This document shows positions 18,601 through 27,029 of a stretch of 64,000 nucleotides of DNA, one piece after another. Source of the DNA: Halostagnicola sp. A-GB9-2 (lineage in GTDB: Archaea > Halobacteriota > Halobacteria > Halobacteriales > Natrialbaceae); the NCBI RefSeq assembly GCF_030068615.1, contig NZ_JASJOC010000004.1, positions 248,001-312,000 of the forward strand, written 5' to 3'. Within the stretch, counting starts at the first letter, position 1. Every line of letters starts with the position of its first letter. The position numbers and the translations under genes were made by a program. The notes beneath the pieces are model-generated. The model made no database searches, was not told where the DNA came from, and saw only the letters and a list, made by a program, of their open reading frames with translations.

Positions 18601-18952
18601 CGCCGGAACGGCCTTCGGAACCGACGGCGACGACCGCGGTGTCGTCTACGTCGACGCCTCGCTCACCGAGGACATCGAGAGCGAGGGTTACGCTCGAGAG
18701 GTCATCCGCCGAGTCCAGGAGATGCGAAAGGAACTCGACCTCGACGTCGAGGAGCGGATCGCACTCGAGTTCGAGGTCGAAGACGACCGCGTCGCCGATC
18801 TCGTCGCAGACCACGAGGACCTGATCCGCGAGGAGGTTCGCGCCGACGAACTCGGCTCGCTCGAGGACGGTCACCGAAAGGAGTGGGAGGTCGAAGGCGT
18901 GGCGGTCGAAATCGCGATCGATCCGCTGGCGGCCGCTGAGGCGTCCGACTGA
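15695..18952 (+). CDS. ileS: Isoleucyl-tRNA synthetase
   Basis: 1085 residues, a normal archaeal length. Charges tRNA-Ile and edits misactivated valine. Class I landmarks: GPPYTSGSAHMGT (HIGH-equivalent HMGT, 57-60, the form I recall for haloarchaeal IleRS), GWFWSQ near the active site, and a canonical KMSKS at 622-626. The editing CP1 domain is present (TTTPWTIPANTF). An unusual ~20-residue Glu/Ser/Asp-rich stretch at about 252-272, inside that domain, is encoded by DNA holding a perfect 8-bp inverted repeat (16456-16463 and 16467-16474). The C-terminal anticodon-binding and editing-associated domains look complete. Promoter TCTTTAC at 15665. Confidence 0.97.
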   Translation: MSRFGEVDDQYDPEAVEQRVFEYWNDVDAYEQTVEHRADGESFFFVDGPPYTSGSAHMGTTWNKSLKDVYIRYLRMCGYDVTDRPGYDMHGLPIETQVEENLGFENKKDIEEFGEENFIDACKEYAEEQLEGLQSDFKSFGVWMDWDDPYKTLSPEYMEAAWWGFSKAADRGLVEKGHRSISQCPRCETAIANNEVEYEDVEDPSIYVKFDLQNRDGSIVIWTTTPWTIPANTFVAVDEEGDYVGVRAWKDGEREAQSASDESSGDTPQDGELLYLAEAKHEEVLKEGRYEDYEVVEELTGEELIGWSYEHPLEEEVPDHVDAEGTLEVYAGDYVDTHGDGTGLVHSAPGHGEEDFDRGTELGFPIFCPVGGDGVYTEEAGTYEGQFVKDADEEIIADLEDNDAMLSSGHVHHSYGHCWRCDTGILQIVTDQWFITITDVKDELLENVEDSEWHPDWARDNRFRDFVEDAPDWNVSRQRYWGIPLPVWTPEGRDDDEDMIVVSDRAELAERVDQDIDADSVDLHKDTVDDLTITEDGTTYTRVPDVFDVWLDSSVASWGTLNYPSEEERFDELWPADFILEAHDQTRGWFWSQLGMGTAAMGEVPYDEVLMHGHALDEDGRKMSKSVGNVVEPDEAIERHGSDAMRLFLLSANPQGEDMRFSWDEMATLENQLRTLWNVFRFPLPYMRLDGFDPNESSLEALEDDLELVDEWILARLQSTKAEMTEAFEDVRQDRALDALLEFVVDDVSRFYIQAVRERMWEEDDSASKEAAYATIYRVLRETVALLAPYAPFISEEIYGTLTGEDEHDTVHMCDWPAVEETWEDPELETDVALLRGIEEAGANARQQAGRKLRWPIARVVVAADDDRVVEAVTRHTDLLADRLNAREVQVVSPGEQWGELAYSAEADMSELGPAFGGRAGEVMNALNEANIEEPDLEALEAAVDDVLEDDEGLEASMVSFVTETPEDVAGTAFGTDGDDRGVVYVDASLTEDIESEGYAREVIRRVQEMRKELDLDVEERIALEFEVEDDRVADLVADHEDLIREEVRADELGSLEDGHRKEWEVEGVAVEIAIDPLAAAEASD
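16456..16474. repeat. Palindromic insert in ileS
   Basis: CGAGGCGC, AAA, GCGCCTCG: an exact 8-bp inverted repeat with a three-base loop, within a short in-frame low-complexity stretch of the editing domain. Confidence 0.75.
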
Positions 18953-19090
18953 GGCGATCGTTTTCGGCTCCCACTCGAGGACGGTGCGGTCGATCGAGCC
19001 TTTTCGAGTGTCGTCTTCTCGAGAACCCGTCGCTCAGTGGGAGTTAGAAGATGCAAGGAGGTTGGTTCGACGGCTGTCTACTCGACGTAG

Positions 19091-20194
19091 TTACAGCACG
19101 TGTGTCGATTCTTGTCGATTGTCTGTGTCCTCGATTCCGAGGAACTGTCCGTGAGACGCCCACAGCGCGTCCGTCTCGACAGTCGCGTCGAAGACGATGG
19201 TGTTGCCGCTGCGGTAGATTCCGTCGCTCTCGAGCGACTGTGAACCGGTTGTCGCCTCGGTAACGATGTTACGAACGGTCTCTGCGCTGACTCGATTCGG
19301 ATCGGCGACGATGCCGTATCGGAGACGGCTTCGGTCGGATCCTGCTTGGAGGGCAACACCGGCGGCGCTGGCAGCCCGAATTGCGGATTTGAACGCATCC
19401 GGCGCGTCGGTCAGCCGACTGCAGAGCGAGCGACGCGTATCCGAGCCCAGCGACGCGTATGCGACCGCGTGACCGGAGAGCAGCGACGGGAGCGAACCGT
19501 AGTTCGCACCCGCGACCGTCCCGCTCTGAGTCGGTCGTGACTGACGGTCGGCGTTCATCTCGAGGGCCGTATCAACGTGTGTCCGCGCGTCGGTCTCTCC
19601 GTGATCGTAGCCGACGTAGAGCGTGGAGTCGTCGACGCCGATGGCGTACGGCGAGTCCGCGGCGGCGAACCGATCGACCGTTTCGGGTTCTCGAGTTGTG
19701 GGCGTGATGGAGCGACTCGAGCCGGTTCCCGTCGCTCTCTGCTGATGGGGACCCGCCTCCATTCGATGTTCGTCATCGGTCGACTCGACGTCGGTTAGCC
19801 CGTGCTCTCGCGCTTGTGCCCCGATCGCTTGGCTGTCGAACGAACCGGTTGCGATGGCACAGCCGCCGGTTATCGTTTCGCCGTCGATTGCGGCGCTCGC
19901 GCTCACGCGCTGGATATCCTCGAGCGAGACTGACGAGTACTGCTGTCGGATATCGGTGAGCGCGTTCCCGACCGGACCGGGGAGTCCGACGACGTTCAAT
20001 ACCGGACGTTCGACGCTGGCAGTTACCGTCGTTTCGGCGTCGACGACTGCGCTGGCATCGTATCCGTTCTGCCGGTGTCGCTGAGCCGTCGACGACGACC
20101 CGCCGATCGGCGCGGCACCGGCCGTCCCGCTGGCGATGAGTCCGCCGCCCGCGACCGCGATGGCGCGACGAAGCAGCGACCGTTTCGATAACAT
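19091..20194 (-). CDS. Exported protein of unknown function
   Basis: 367 residues from the ATG at 20194; a longer frame to 20341 overlaps prs and is not credible. The N-terminus (MLSKRSLLRRAIAVAGGG, then LIASGTAGAAP) is a signal peptide with a twin-arginine-like RR and a small-residue cleavage region. The mature part is Ser/Thr/Asp-rich with alternating beta-like and helical segments, including repeated phrases such as YDASAVVDAETTVTAS and YAIGVDDSTLYVGYD. I do not recognise the family. Separate from prs upstream by about 118 bp. Confidence 0.75.
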   Translation of the reverse strand: MLSKRSLLRRAIAVAGGGLIASGTAGAAPIGGSSSTAQRHRQNGYDASAVVDAETTVTASVERPVLNVVGLPGPVGNALTDIRQQYSSVSLEDIQRVSASAAIDGETITGGCAIATGSFDSQAIGAQAREHGLTDVESTDDEHRMEAGPHQQRATGTGSSRSITPTTREPETVDRFAAADSPYAIGVDDSTLYVGYDHGETDARTHVDTALEMNADRQSRPTQSGTVAGANYGSLPSLLSGHAVAYASLGSDTRRSLCSRLTDAPDAFKSAIRAASAAGVALQAGSDRSRLRYGIVADPNRVSAETVRNIVTEATTGSQSLESDGIYRSGNTIVFDATVETDALWASHGQFLGIEDTDNRQESTHVL

Positions 20195-20312
20195 CGATTG
20201 ACAAGAGACGTGATTATCATATAAGCCTACTATCGCGTTTTCTCGTCGAGAAACTCCGCTCCGTTCGTCGTCTCGATTCTGCGCGGGGCGCCACGCTGAG
20301 TACCGGACTGGT

Positions 20313-21161
20313 CTATAGTTCGTTCGCAATCGCGGGCGCAACCGACACCGAACTGACCGTTCGTTCGACCGTGTCGGTTCCGTAAATCGCTTCGACGCCC
20401 GCTCGAGAGAGCTTCGTGTAGGCGTTGCGAGCTAACAACGGGTGGACGCAGGTGATGAACACCCGCTCGACGCCTCGTTCCTCGAGGACGGCGACGGCCT
20501 CGCTCATCGTCGACCCCGTCGCGATGATGTCGTCGGCCACCACGACGTCGCGTCCGGCGACGTCGACGTCGCTCGGAGAGATTTCGACGTCAGTTCCAGA
20601 GTGGCGCGTCTTTTCGAAGTAATCGGTTTCGCCGCCGCCGTAGCCGTCACGGACCGTTTCGGCGAGGTCGATCGCGCCGGCGTCGGGCGAGAGAAAGACG
20701 GGGTCCTCGAGCGCGTCCGGAAGCGGTTCCGAGAGCCGTCCGGCCGCGTCGACGGCCGTCGCCGACGGTTCGAAAAACTCGCAGACGCCTCGTTCGTGGG
20801 GGTTGACGGTCAGGACGCGATCCGCACCCGTCGAGATGGCGCGGGCGACCGCGCGAGCGGAGATCGGATGTCCCTCCTCGAAGGCGTCGTCTTGGCGGCC
20901 GTAGCCCATGTACGGGAGCACCGTGACGACTTCTTCGGCACCCGCCTGGCGAACGGCGTCCTGTAGCTGGAGGAGTTCGATGTGGGCGTCGTTCGAAATA
21001 GTCGATGCGACGACGATAGCGCGCTCACCGGCAAAATCCGGAACCGCGGCGAGCGTTTCGCCGTCGGGAAACCGGTCGTAGGTGGCGGCCGTGAGCGGCT
21101 CCTCGAGAACTCTCGCGAGCGAGGCACCGAGCGACTGTGAGGCGGATCCGCTGACGATCAT
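20313..21161 (-). CDS. prs: Ribose-phosphate pyrophosphokinase
   Basis: 282 residues, the short archaeal form. Converts ribose 5-phosphate and ATP to PRPP for nucleotide, histidine and tryptophan synthesis. Conserved elements: VVTVLPYMGYGRQD (catalytic flexible loop region), VNPHERGVCEFF (HExG-like divalent metal motif), and the PRPP loop VVVADDIIATGSTMSEA. A BRE/TATA pair (CGAAAAC then GGTTTAG, about 21183-21197, minus strand) sits 26 bp before the ATG, indicating a leaderless transcript. Confidence 0.95.
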   Translation of the reverse strand: MIVSGSASQSLGASLARVLEEPLTAATYDRFPDGETLAAVPDFAGERAIVVASTISNDAHIELLQLQDAVRQAGAEEVVTVLPYMGYGRQDDAFEEGHPISARAVARAISTGADRVLTVNPHERGVCEFFEPSATAVDAAGRLSEPLPDALEDPVFLSPDAGAIDLAETVRDGYGGGETDYFEKTRHSGTDVEISPSDVDVAGRDVVVADDIIATGSTMSEAVAVLEERGVERVFITCVHPLLARNAYTKLSRAGVEAIYGTDTVERTVSSVSVAPAIANEL

Positions 21162-21182
21162 ACTCGGTGAGACTGCCCCCGG

Positions 21183-21197
21183 GCTAAACCAGTTTTC
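21183..21197 (-). promoter_or_regulatory. BRE/TATA promoter of prs
   Basis: On the minus strand CGAAAAC followed by TGGTTTAG; box centre about 26 bp from the prs ATG. Confidence 0.55.
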
Positions 21198-21220
21198 GTT
21201 CTTCCACGCGCCCTCATAGA

Positions 21221-21297
21221 GTCGGGTTGCCAGTCATTTCCGGCCATTCGTCACCCCTGATATGGCGAATGACCGGTAAATAGTTACAACGACCCTA
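21221..21297. repeat. Duplicated promoter-start cassette, copy A
   Basis: About 77 bp closely matching 57356-57432 in the same orientation. Shared blocks include CAGTCATTTCCGGC, ACCGGTAAA, AGTTACAAC and GACCCTAT. On the minus strand it reads as a promoter plus start codon (ATGACTGGCAACC), but an extra base shifts the frame and a stop follows after seven codons, so copy A is a dead remnant upstream of prs. Confidence 0.7.
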
Positions 21298-21834
21298 TCA
21301 GTCGTCGGCTTCTTCCGCGTCGTCAATATCACCATCGCCTGGTCCACACGGGCCGCTGTCCGTTTCGGCCGCGATCGTTACGCCGTCGCTGTCTCTGACG
21401 CTAACGTATAGGTTGAAACAGTCCGGATCGTTCCAGTCTGCCGGCGTCACTTCGGTGAACTCGTCGCCGTCGACTCGAGCGACGATCCTGATCGGTCCCG
21501 GCTCGCTCGGCCAGTTTCGTTCGAGCGTCGTGGTATCGCCGCTCGATCCGAGGCTCTCGCTCGTCCAGTCTTCGATTTCGCCGTCGAATTCGACGAGGAC
21601 GTCGACGGTGTGACTCGAGTCGTCCATGTTTTCGACCGTAATATTGCCGAGGACGGTCCCGGTCTGGTCACCGGTTTCGGAGCTCTCGGTTTCGGTCCCG
21701 TCGCCCTCACTGCCACCGCTTTCGTCGTCGCCGCCGTTTTCGTCTTCTTCACCGGAACTCGTACACCCAGCAACCGCACCCATCGTGGTTGCACCCGCGA
21801 CGGCCAGCACGCGCCGCCGTGTTATCTCTGCCAT
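21298..21834 (-). CDS. Tat-exported lipoprotein, unknown function
   Basis: 178 residues. The signal (AEITRRRVLAVAGATTMGAV then AGC) has a twin-arginine motif and a lipobox whose Cys becomes the lipidated N-terminus. A ~35-residue linker rich in Glu, Gly, Ser and Asp follows, then a beta-rich domain (GTVLGNITVENMDDSSHTV) of the type common in haloarchaeal surface lipoproteins. A pair of cysteines near the end (DPDCFNL and SGPCGPG) may form a disulfide. Function unknown. Confidence 0.82.
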   Translation of the reverse strand: MAEITRRRVLAVAGATTMGAVAGCTSSGEEDENGGDDESGGSEGDGTETESSETGDQTGTVLGNITVENMDDSSHTVDVLVEFDGEIEDWTSESLGSSGDTTTLERNWPSEPGPIRIVARVDGDEFTEVTPADWNDPDCFNLYVSVRDSDGVTIAAETDSGPCGPGDGDIDDAEEADD

Positions 21835-21910
21835 TGGAGTCTTCTGAGAATCCCGTCACATTAATCCCCCGTCAGACGTCCGTCATACTCTCGTCGCTCG
21901 CCGGATCGGA

Positions 21911-22801
21911 TTACGCCGGTGGTTCAGGGATCGCAAGCCCTGTAACGCCCGCTACGCCGAGAACGTGCGGTCGCCAGCCGTCCGTATCGGCCGCAAGAAA
22001 CGTTCCCTCCGACGTGATCGCATAGACGGTTTCCCCGTAGCCGAAGCCGACGACGGAATCGCTCGAGTTCGCACCGCTCGCGCGCCGATCTTCGTCCGTT
22101 TGCTCGCCGGACCCCAACTCGCCGTCCCGAATCCATTCGGCCGTTTCGCTCCTGTCGCTCGAGTGCTCGTAGACGACGCCCTCGGAAACCGCGTGCGCTC
22201 GCTCGAGTTCGCCCGGCGGGCTAACCGGGTCGGCCGCGACCGTGTCGAAGGATTCAGATCGAACCTCCATCCAGCCGTTGCCGAGTTTGTACAGCCCCGC
22301 TTCGGTCGCCGCGAGCGGAACGCCGGCCGCGGAGACGTCGCGGACGTCTGTGAGCCCGGCGTGGTCGAGTTCGCCGTCGTGAACGCGGTAGACGCCGTTC
22401 TCGGTTCCCAACAGGTCTCCGTCCATCGCTCGAACGTCGGCTTCTAGCGTTTCGGCGAGCGTTTCCCAGTCTCCCTCGAGTCGGCGGCCGATGCGACCAT
22501 CGGGTCCGGCGGCCAATAGCGCTTCGTCGTGGTAGCTCACGCCTACTGCGGGGCCGAAGTCCATTTCCGCGAACGAGTCGGGATCGGTCGGATCGGCCAC
22601 CAGCACGTCTTCTTCGGTCGCGATCGCGACTGAACCGGGCCCGGCGGCGACATCTCGAGTCTCGCTTCGGTGACAGAGCGAGAACTCGCCGACGGCGCTT
22701 CCGGAGACTTTCACACGGACGACACCCATGGAACTGCCGACGTAGGCGCTGAGCGCACCCTCACTCTCGCCGTAGACGCGTTTTTCGTCGATCGTGGTCA
22801 T
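21911..22801 (-). CDS. HVO_0234-like beta-propeller protein
   Basis: 296 residues from the ATG at 22801; the longer frame to 23266 runs into glmM on the other strand and is a shadow. The protein is built of repeating short blades (for example GVYRVHDGELDHAGL, GLYKLGNGWMEV, VVYEHSSDRSETAEW), each with a hydrophobic-Gly-polar rhythm, consistent with a six- or seven-bladed propeller. No signal peptide, so cytoplasmic. I recall related proteins being named for Haloferax HVO_0234; no activity is established to my knowledge. It is divergent from glmM with 180 bp between. Confidence 0.72.
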   Translation of the reverse strand: MTTIDEKRVYGESEGALSAYVGSSMGVVRVKVSGSAVGEFSLCHRSETRDVAAGPGSVAIATEEDVLVADPTDPDSFAEMDFGPAVGVSYHDEALLAAGPDGRIGRRLEGDWETLAETLEADVRAMDGDLLGTENGVYRVHDGELDHAGLTDVRDVSAAGVPLAATEAGLYKLGNGWMEVRSESFDTVAADPVSPPGELERAHAVSEGVVYEHSSDRSETAEWIRDGELGSGEQTDEDRRASGANSSDSVVGFGYGETVYAITSEGTFLAADTDGWRPHVLGVAGVTGLAIPEPPA

Positions 22802-22981
22802 ACTCGTGCCATCGGCCGGGGGCGTCGAAAGCATTCTGCTTGGCGGCGACGCTGTCGGGTTCGCGGACGATATCGGATGTCGGCGACGCCATTGGTTGCG
22901 ACTACTGTACTCCTTCGAGCGAGCGCTGGACGTGTGCGTTCTCCGGAACCCCTTTGAGGTGTCCGTCCAGACTAGTTCCCA

Positions 22982-24346
22982 ATGAAAGTGTTCGGATCGA
23001 GTGGAACTCGCGGCGTCGCCAACGAGGAACTGACGCCGGAATTCGTCCTGCGCGTCGCAAAGGCTGCGGGGACAGCCTGGGACGTCGACCGCATCGCGAT
23101 CGCTCGAGATACGCGCCACACCGGCCGGATGCTCGCCGATGCGGCGGCCAGCGGAATCGTGAGCACGGGAACGGACGTCGATCGACTCGGCATCCTCCCG
23201 ACGCCGGGCGCGCAGTTCTACGCGGAACGCGAGGGCGTGCCGACCATCGTGATCACGGCTTCGCACAATCCGCCCCAGTACAACGGCGTCAAACTCGTCG
23301 GGAGCGACGGCGTCGAACTGGCGATCGACGACTTAGAGCGAATCGAGGAAGCGCTGCTCGCAGAGTCGTTCGAGGTCGCCGCGTGGGACGAAACCGGACG
23401 AAGCCGTGACGTCGACGGCGTCCGGCGGGACTATATCGACGAACTGCTTGCGACCGTCGACCGAGAGCGGATCGCCGACGCCGACCTGACCGTCGCCCTC
23501 GACCCAGGCCACGGTGCGGGTGCGCTCGTCAGCCCCGAGTTCTTCCGCGAGCTCGGCTGTCGAGTCGTCACCGTCAACAGCCAGGCAGACGGCCACTTCC
23601 CCGGTCGCGACCCCGAGCCCGTTCCCGACAACCTCGAGGATCTCGGCCGGCTCGTTCGCGCGACCGACGCCGATATCGGAATCGCCCACGACGGCGACGC
23701 CGACCGCGCCATCTTCTTCGACGAAACCGGCGAGTACATCGAGGGCGACGCGACGCTGGCCGCACTCGCCGCGGCCGAACTCGAGCCCGGCGATACGACC
23801 GTCTCCGCGGTTAACGTCTCCCAGCGACTGGTCGACGTGGTCAACGACGCCGGTGCATCCATCGAACTCACACCCATCGGCTCGACGAACATCATCACGA
23901 GGATAGAGGAACTCGAGGCCAACGACCGCCGCGTCCCAGTCGCCGGCGAGGGCAACGGCGGCATCTTCTTCCCCGGATTCCGCCTCTCGCGAGACGGGGC
24001 CTTTACCGCCGCCCGGTTCCTCGAGCTTGTCGCCGACCAGTCGGTGAGCGACCTCGTCGAACCGTACGGCGGCTACGCGAACGTTCGACGGAACGTCGAG
24101 TACGACTCGACCGCCGAGCGCGACGCGATGATCGACGCTGCGGCGAACCAGGCCAAAACCTCCGAGGCGGAACTCAACACGCGCGACGGCTACCGACTCG
24201 ATCACGGCGACGCCTGGGTGCTCGCCCGACCGTCGGGAACCGAACCCCTCGTTCGAATCTACGCGGAAGCTCGCGACTCGAGTCGCGCCGACGAACTCGT
24301 GGACGACATGTATCGGGCGTTAATCGAGGCGAAGGACGAGGCCTGA
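22982..24346 (+). CDS. glmM: Phosphoglucosamine/phosphohexomutase
   Basis: 454 residues, alpha-D-phosphohexomutase family. Active-site serine in TASHNPPQYNGVK (about Ser93), metal loop DGDADRAIF, sugar-binding loop GEGNGGIFFPG, and phosphate-binding RPSGTEPLVRIYAEA near the C-terminus. Interconverts hexosamine 6- and 1-phosphates, feeding UDP-GlcNAc for N-glycans and surface polymers; phosphomannomutase or phosphoglucomutase activity is a possible alternative. Starts ATGAAAGTGTTCGG with no gene closely upstream on its strand. Confidence 0.9.
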   Translation: MKVFGSSGTRGVANEELTPEFVLRVAKAAGTAWDVDRIAIARDTRHTGRMLADAAASGIVSTGTDVDRLGILPTPGAQFYAEREGVPTIVITASHNPPQYNGVKLVGSDGVELAIDDLERIEEALLAESFEVAAWDETGRSRDVDGVRRDYIDELLATVDRERIADADLTVALDPGHGAGALVSPEFFRELGCRVVTVNSQADGHFPGRDPEPVPDNLEDLGRLVRATDADIGIAHDGDADRAIFFDETGEYIEGDATLAALAAAELEPGDTTVSAVNVSQRLVDVVNDAGASIELTPIGSTNIITRIEELEANDRRVPVAGEGNGGIFFPGFRLSRDGAFTAARFLELVADQSVSDLVEPYGGYANVRRNVEYDSTAERDAMIDAAANQAKTSEAELNTRDGYRLDHGDAWVLARPSGTEPLVRIYAEARDSSRADELVDDMYRALIEAKDEA

Positions 24347-24381
24347 CTGCGGACCTGCTATCTTTCGACCAGCTTTTTCTT

Positions 24382-24876
24382 TCAGACGTGTCGTGCGCCC
24401 CACCGTTCGGTCGCGAGCAACAGCTGATGGGCGAGCACGAGAACGATGACGGTGAGGACGATTAACGCGCCCTCGAGGACCGTCGTAAGGAGTCCGAGTG
24501 AGACGATCAACGTGGTCGCACAGGCCGGGGGATGACGGGTATCCGTCGCCAGCATTCCGCCCGCGGTGAGCGTCGTCGCGAACACGCCGCTTGCTGCGAG
24601 GCGGAGGCCTTCTATCGACCCCGGTTCCGTCGTCCCCGCCATCGTGATTCCGCCGGCGAGCAGGTGGTAAGCGAGGAGCCCGGCAACGACGCCGATGACG
24701 TGGCCGCCGATCACGCGCCGCGGCGAGGTCGCGTCGCTCTTCTGGAACAGTGCCAGCACGAACGCCGTTGGACCGAGACTCGGAAACAACATCGGGAACC
24801 CCGACAGCCACGCCATCCCCGCTGTGGTCATGATGAGGAGTCCGGTGTGGAGCGTGCTCCCGAGCTGGTCGTCCAT
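24382..24876 (-). CDS. HPP family membrane protein
   Basis: 164 residues with four predicted membrane helices. The family name motif is present in TDTRHPPACATTL, and the N-terminal GFPMLFPSLGPTAFVLA is the conserved first pair of helices. HPP proteins have been linked to nitrite transport in plastids and cyanobacteria; their haloarchaeal role is unknown. The ATG at 24876 fits better than one 30 bp upstream because the extra residues are charged and lie before helix 1. Convergent with glmM. Confidence 0.85.
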   Translation of the reverse strand: MDDQLGSTLHTGLLIMTTAGMAWLSGFPMLFPSLGPTAFVLALFQKSDATSPRRVIGGHVIGVVAGLLAYHLLAGGITMAGTTEPGSIEGLRLAASGVFATTLTAGGMLATDTRHPPACATTLIVSLGLLTTVLEGALIVLTVIVLVLAHQLLLATERWGARHV

Positions 24877-25036
24877 CCTGCTCGAGCGTTCGGACTCGAG
24901 GTACAAACGTGACCGGTTTCGGCCGTCTCGAGCGCCGATCGGAGCGGAGAGCGAGTGTCGATCGGGGCGGAGAGTGAGGCGAAGCGTCGTCCTCAGGGAA
25001 GGCCCGCGCCGTCATCGGCGATCGTGCGGACCGCGA

Positions 25037-25441
25037 TCATGGAACGACCGTCACCGGAACCGTCGCCCGTCGAGTCACCTGTTCTGCGATGCTGCCGAGC
25101 AACACTCTCGAGACGCCCGACCGGCCCTTGCTTCCCATGATGATGCCGTCGACGCTTTCCTCCTCGGCGTACTCGAGGATGGCGTCGCCGGCCGTTCCAT
25201 CGACGACCGCCGTCTCGAGATCAGCGTCGTACTCTGCGGCGAGTCGCTTCGCTTCGTCGAACACCTCTGGTTCGGCATCGGTTCCCGCGATCGCGGGCGG
25301 TTGACCGGCGTAGCCGGCCGCGAGGTCGTCGACCGCGTGAAGGACGGTGATCTCCGCGTCGGGAAAGTGCTCGAGGGCGTACTCGAGGGCCGCGCGTGCG
25401 GGATCGGAGTCGTCGACGGGGGCCAAGAGATGATGTGTCAT
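25037..25441 (-). CDS. Universal stress protein, UspA domain
   Basis: 134 residues, one UspA domain starting MTHHLLAPVDDSDPARAAL. The ATP-binding signature of the UspA subclass, G-x2-G-x9-G-S, is present in GSKGRSGVSRVLLGSIAEQV. Usually a homodimer binding ATP or other nucleotides under stress. The ATG at 25441 gives the family length. Located next to the HPP gene on the same strand (160 bp apart). Confidence 0.9.
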   Translation of the reverse strand: MTHHLLAPVDDSDPARAALEYALEHFPDAEITVLHAVDDLAAGYAGQPPAIAGTDAEPEVFDEAKRLAAEYDADLETAVVDGTAGDAILEYAEEESVDGIIMGSKGRSGVSRVLLGSIAEQVTRRATVPVTVVP

Positions 25442-25560
25442 ACCACGATGTTCGTGCCCGACCCGGGAAAATTCTCCGGAGTTTGCAGCTTCGCCTCGAA
25501 GACGTGGCACATCCCGACGCACTTTTCGGAGAAACGCTTAGGAGTCGGAACTCGAACGTT

Positions 25561-25758
25561 GGGTTCCCGAACTATACGTTCTCGATACGTATTACCGACT
25601 CACAGAAATGTGGGCAACTGGCGGCGAAACATGGTCGAATTACTCGAGAGCGACTCGAGGCCGTCCGTCGGTGGACCGACTACATTCACGATACCCCTCC
25701 CGAAATATGGGGCCACGGCAGAACGCAGTTGTGAACTCTCATCTCGAGAGTGCCCAAT
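25561..25758 (+). pseudogene. Possible frameshifted gene remnant
   Basis: Two pieces in different frames read as one protein-like string: LAAKHGRITRERLEAVRRW plus DYIHDTPPEIWG in one frame to about 25713, then PRQNAVVNSHLESAQ to a stop at about 25758 after a one-base slip. The second piece resembles, from memory, a motif of haloarchaeal uncharacterised proteins. No convincing start upstream. The surrounding gap (25442-25832) otherwise holds only the UspA promoter region. Confidence 0.3.
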
Positions 25759-25832
25759 AAACTGAACTTTCACCTGAACACGAGCATCACGTACGGAATG
25801 TCATACGGCAGTAGCCGAACAACGGTAGTGAG

Positions 25833-26984
25833 CTACACCGGATCGTCGACCTCGAGGGCATTTCGCAACTGTTCGCGCTCTTCTCGAAGGGCCTCGAGTT
25901 CGTCCGCAACCCGTCCGTCCGCCAGTCGCCTGCGTTCGTCGGGGGTGAGCTGAACGACCGCCTGGGCCGCCGTCTGCAGGCGATCGTAGTCGGGATCGCG
26001 AGCGAACAGTCGGACATCTCGCAACAGCGCGACCGTCTCTTCGTCGGCGATCCGGTCGACGAACGGTCGATACTCCCGCGTCCGCCGCTGGAGGACCCCC
26101 GCGGGTCCGGGTGGCCACTCGAGGGTCAACGGCTCGGCGTCGATCCCGTCGAGGAACGTCTGCTGTGTCGCCACCTGTCGTTTGAGTTCGTCCGCGTCGT
26201 CGACGTAGTGAGAGAGCTTCGACCGGGAGTAGTTCGCGTACTCGAGGAGTTCGTCGATCGTGTACTCGCCTGCAGAATTGGTGGCGACGTAGGACTCGAG
26301 ATCCGCGGGCGGTTGCTCGTACCCGACGAATGGGTACCAGCGCGTCCGATCGAGGAAGGCGAAAATCTCCCGCGCGGAGGCCTCGCTTCGGTACGCTTCG
26401 AAGGCCTCGCGGAACGCGTCGTTGTAGCCTTCGATGGGCTCTCGGAGTCGCTCGACCGGCGCGTCGAGATCGGCGTTCGAAAGCTCGAGCAACCGCTCGT
26501 TTTCCGCGAGTTCGTCGTCGATCTCTCGCAGTCGTTTGCTCGCGTTCGTCCTCGCGGCTCTTACCGCCTCGCGAGCGGCTTGGCGTTCGTCGATCAACTC
26601 CGCGTACTGCTTGGCCGGCTCGAGTTCGGCTTCGGCCCTCTCGAAATCGGACTCGCTCAGTCGGCGTTTGTCGATTGCGTCCAGGGACGCCTCGAAGGCC
26701 TCCCTTCCCTTGAGATCGTCCGAGAGCCCCTCCACGAGCGAATCGAACTTTCCCTCGAGTTCGACGTAGGCCTTGAAGTTCTCCTTGCCAGTTCCCGTCG
26801 CCCGATCGACGTACGACTCCAGGAGATCCACCGCGTCCCGGTAGGCCTCGGCAGCGTCCACGACCGCCTCACCGCCGTCGCCCCCTTTCGTTTCGATCTG
26901 TTGTTGTGCCCGCTCGAGCCGGTCTCGGGCCGCCTCGAGCTCCTCGAGTGCGTCGGATGCCGTGCGATGAACGGATTCGCTCAT
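25833..26984 (-). CDS. Coiled-coil protein of unknown function (haloarchaeal)
   Basis: 383 residues, no signal or membrane segment. Long amphipathic helices dominate: about 1-65 (ALEELEAARDRLERAQQQIE), 75-185 (rich in Glu, Arg, Ala heptads) and 265-383. A more globular part lies around residues 190-260 (DRTRWYPFVGYEQPPADLES, then IDELLEYANYSRSKLSHYV), which looks like a helix-turn-helix-like or docking element. I recall haloarchaeal DUF families with this architecture but cannot name a function. Next gene downstream in the minus direction is UspA, 391 bp away; upstream is hisI. Confidence 0.72.
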   Translation of the reverse strand: MSESVHRTASDALEELEAARDRLERAQQQIETKGGDGGEAVVDAAEAYRDAVDLLESYVDRATGTGKENFKAYVELEGKFDSLVEGLSDDLKGREAFEASLDAIDKRRLSESDFERAEAELEPAKQYAELIDERQAAREAVRAARTNASKRLREIDDELAENERLLELSNADLDAPVERLREPIEGYNDAFREAFEAYRSEASAREIFAFLDRTRWYPFVGYEQPPADLESYVATNSAGEYTIDELLEYANYSRSKLSHYVDDADELKRQVATQQTFLDGIDAEPLTLEWPPGPAGVLQRRTREYRPFVDRIADEETVALLRDVRLFARDPDYDRLQTAAQAVVQLTPDERRRLADGRVADELEALREEREQLRNALEVDDPV

Positions 26985-27029
26985 TGGTCTGGGTCCAGTA
27001 AGTTCGCGTCGTTCAGTTAGTTGGCCGAA

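Noticed and set aside
17816-18874. 352-codon open frame opposite ileS
   Set aside because: Shadow of IleRS; no family resemblance and wrong third-position pattern.
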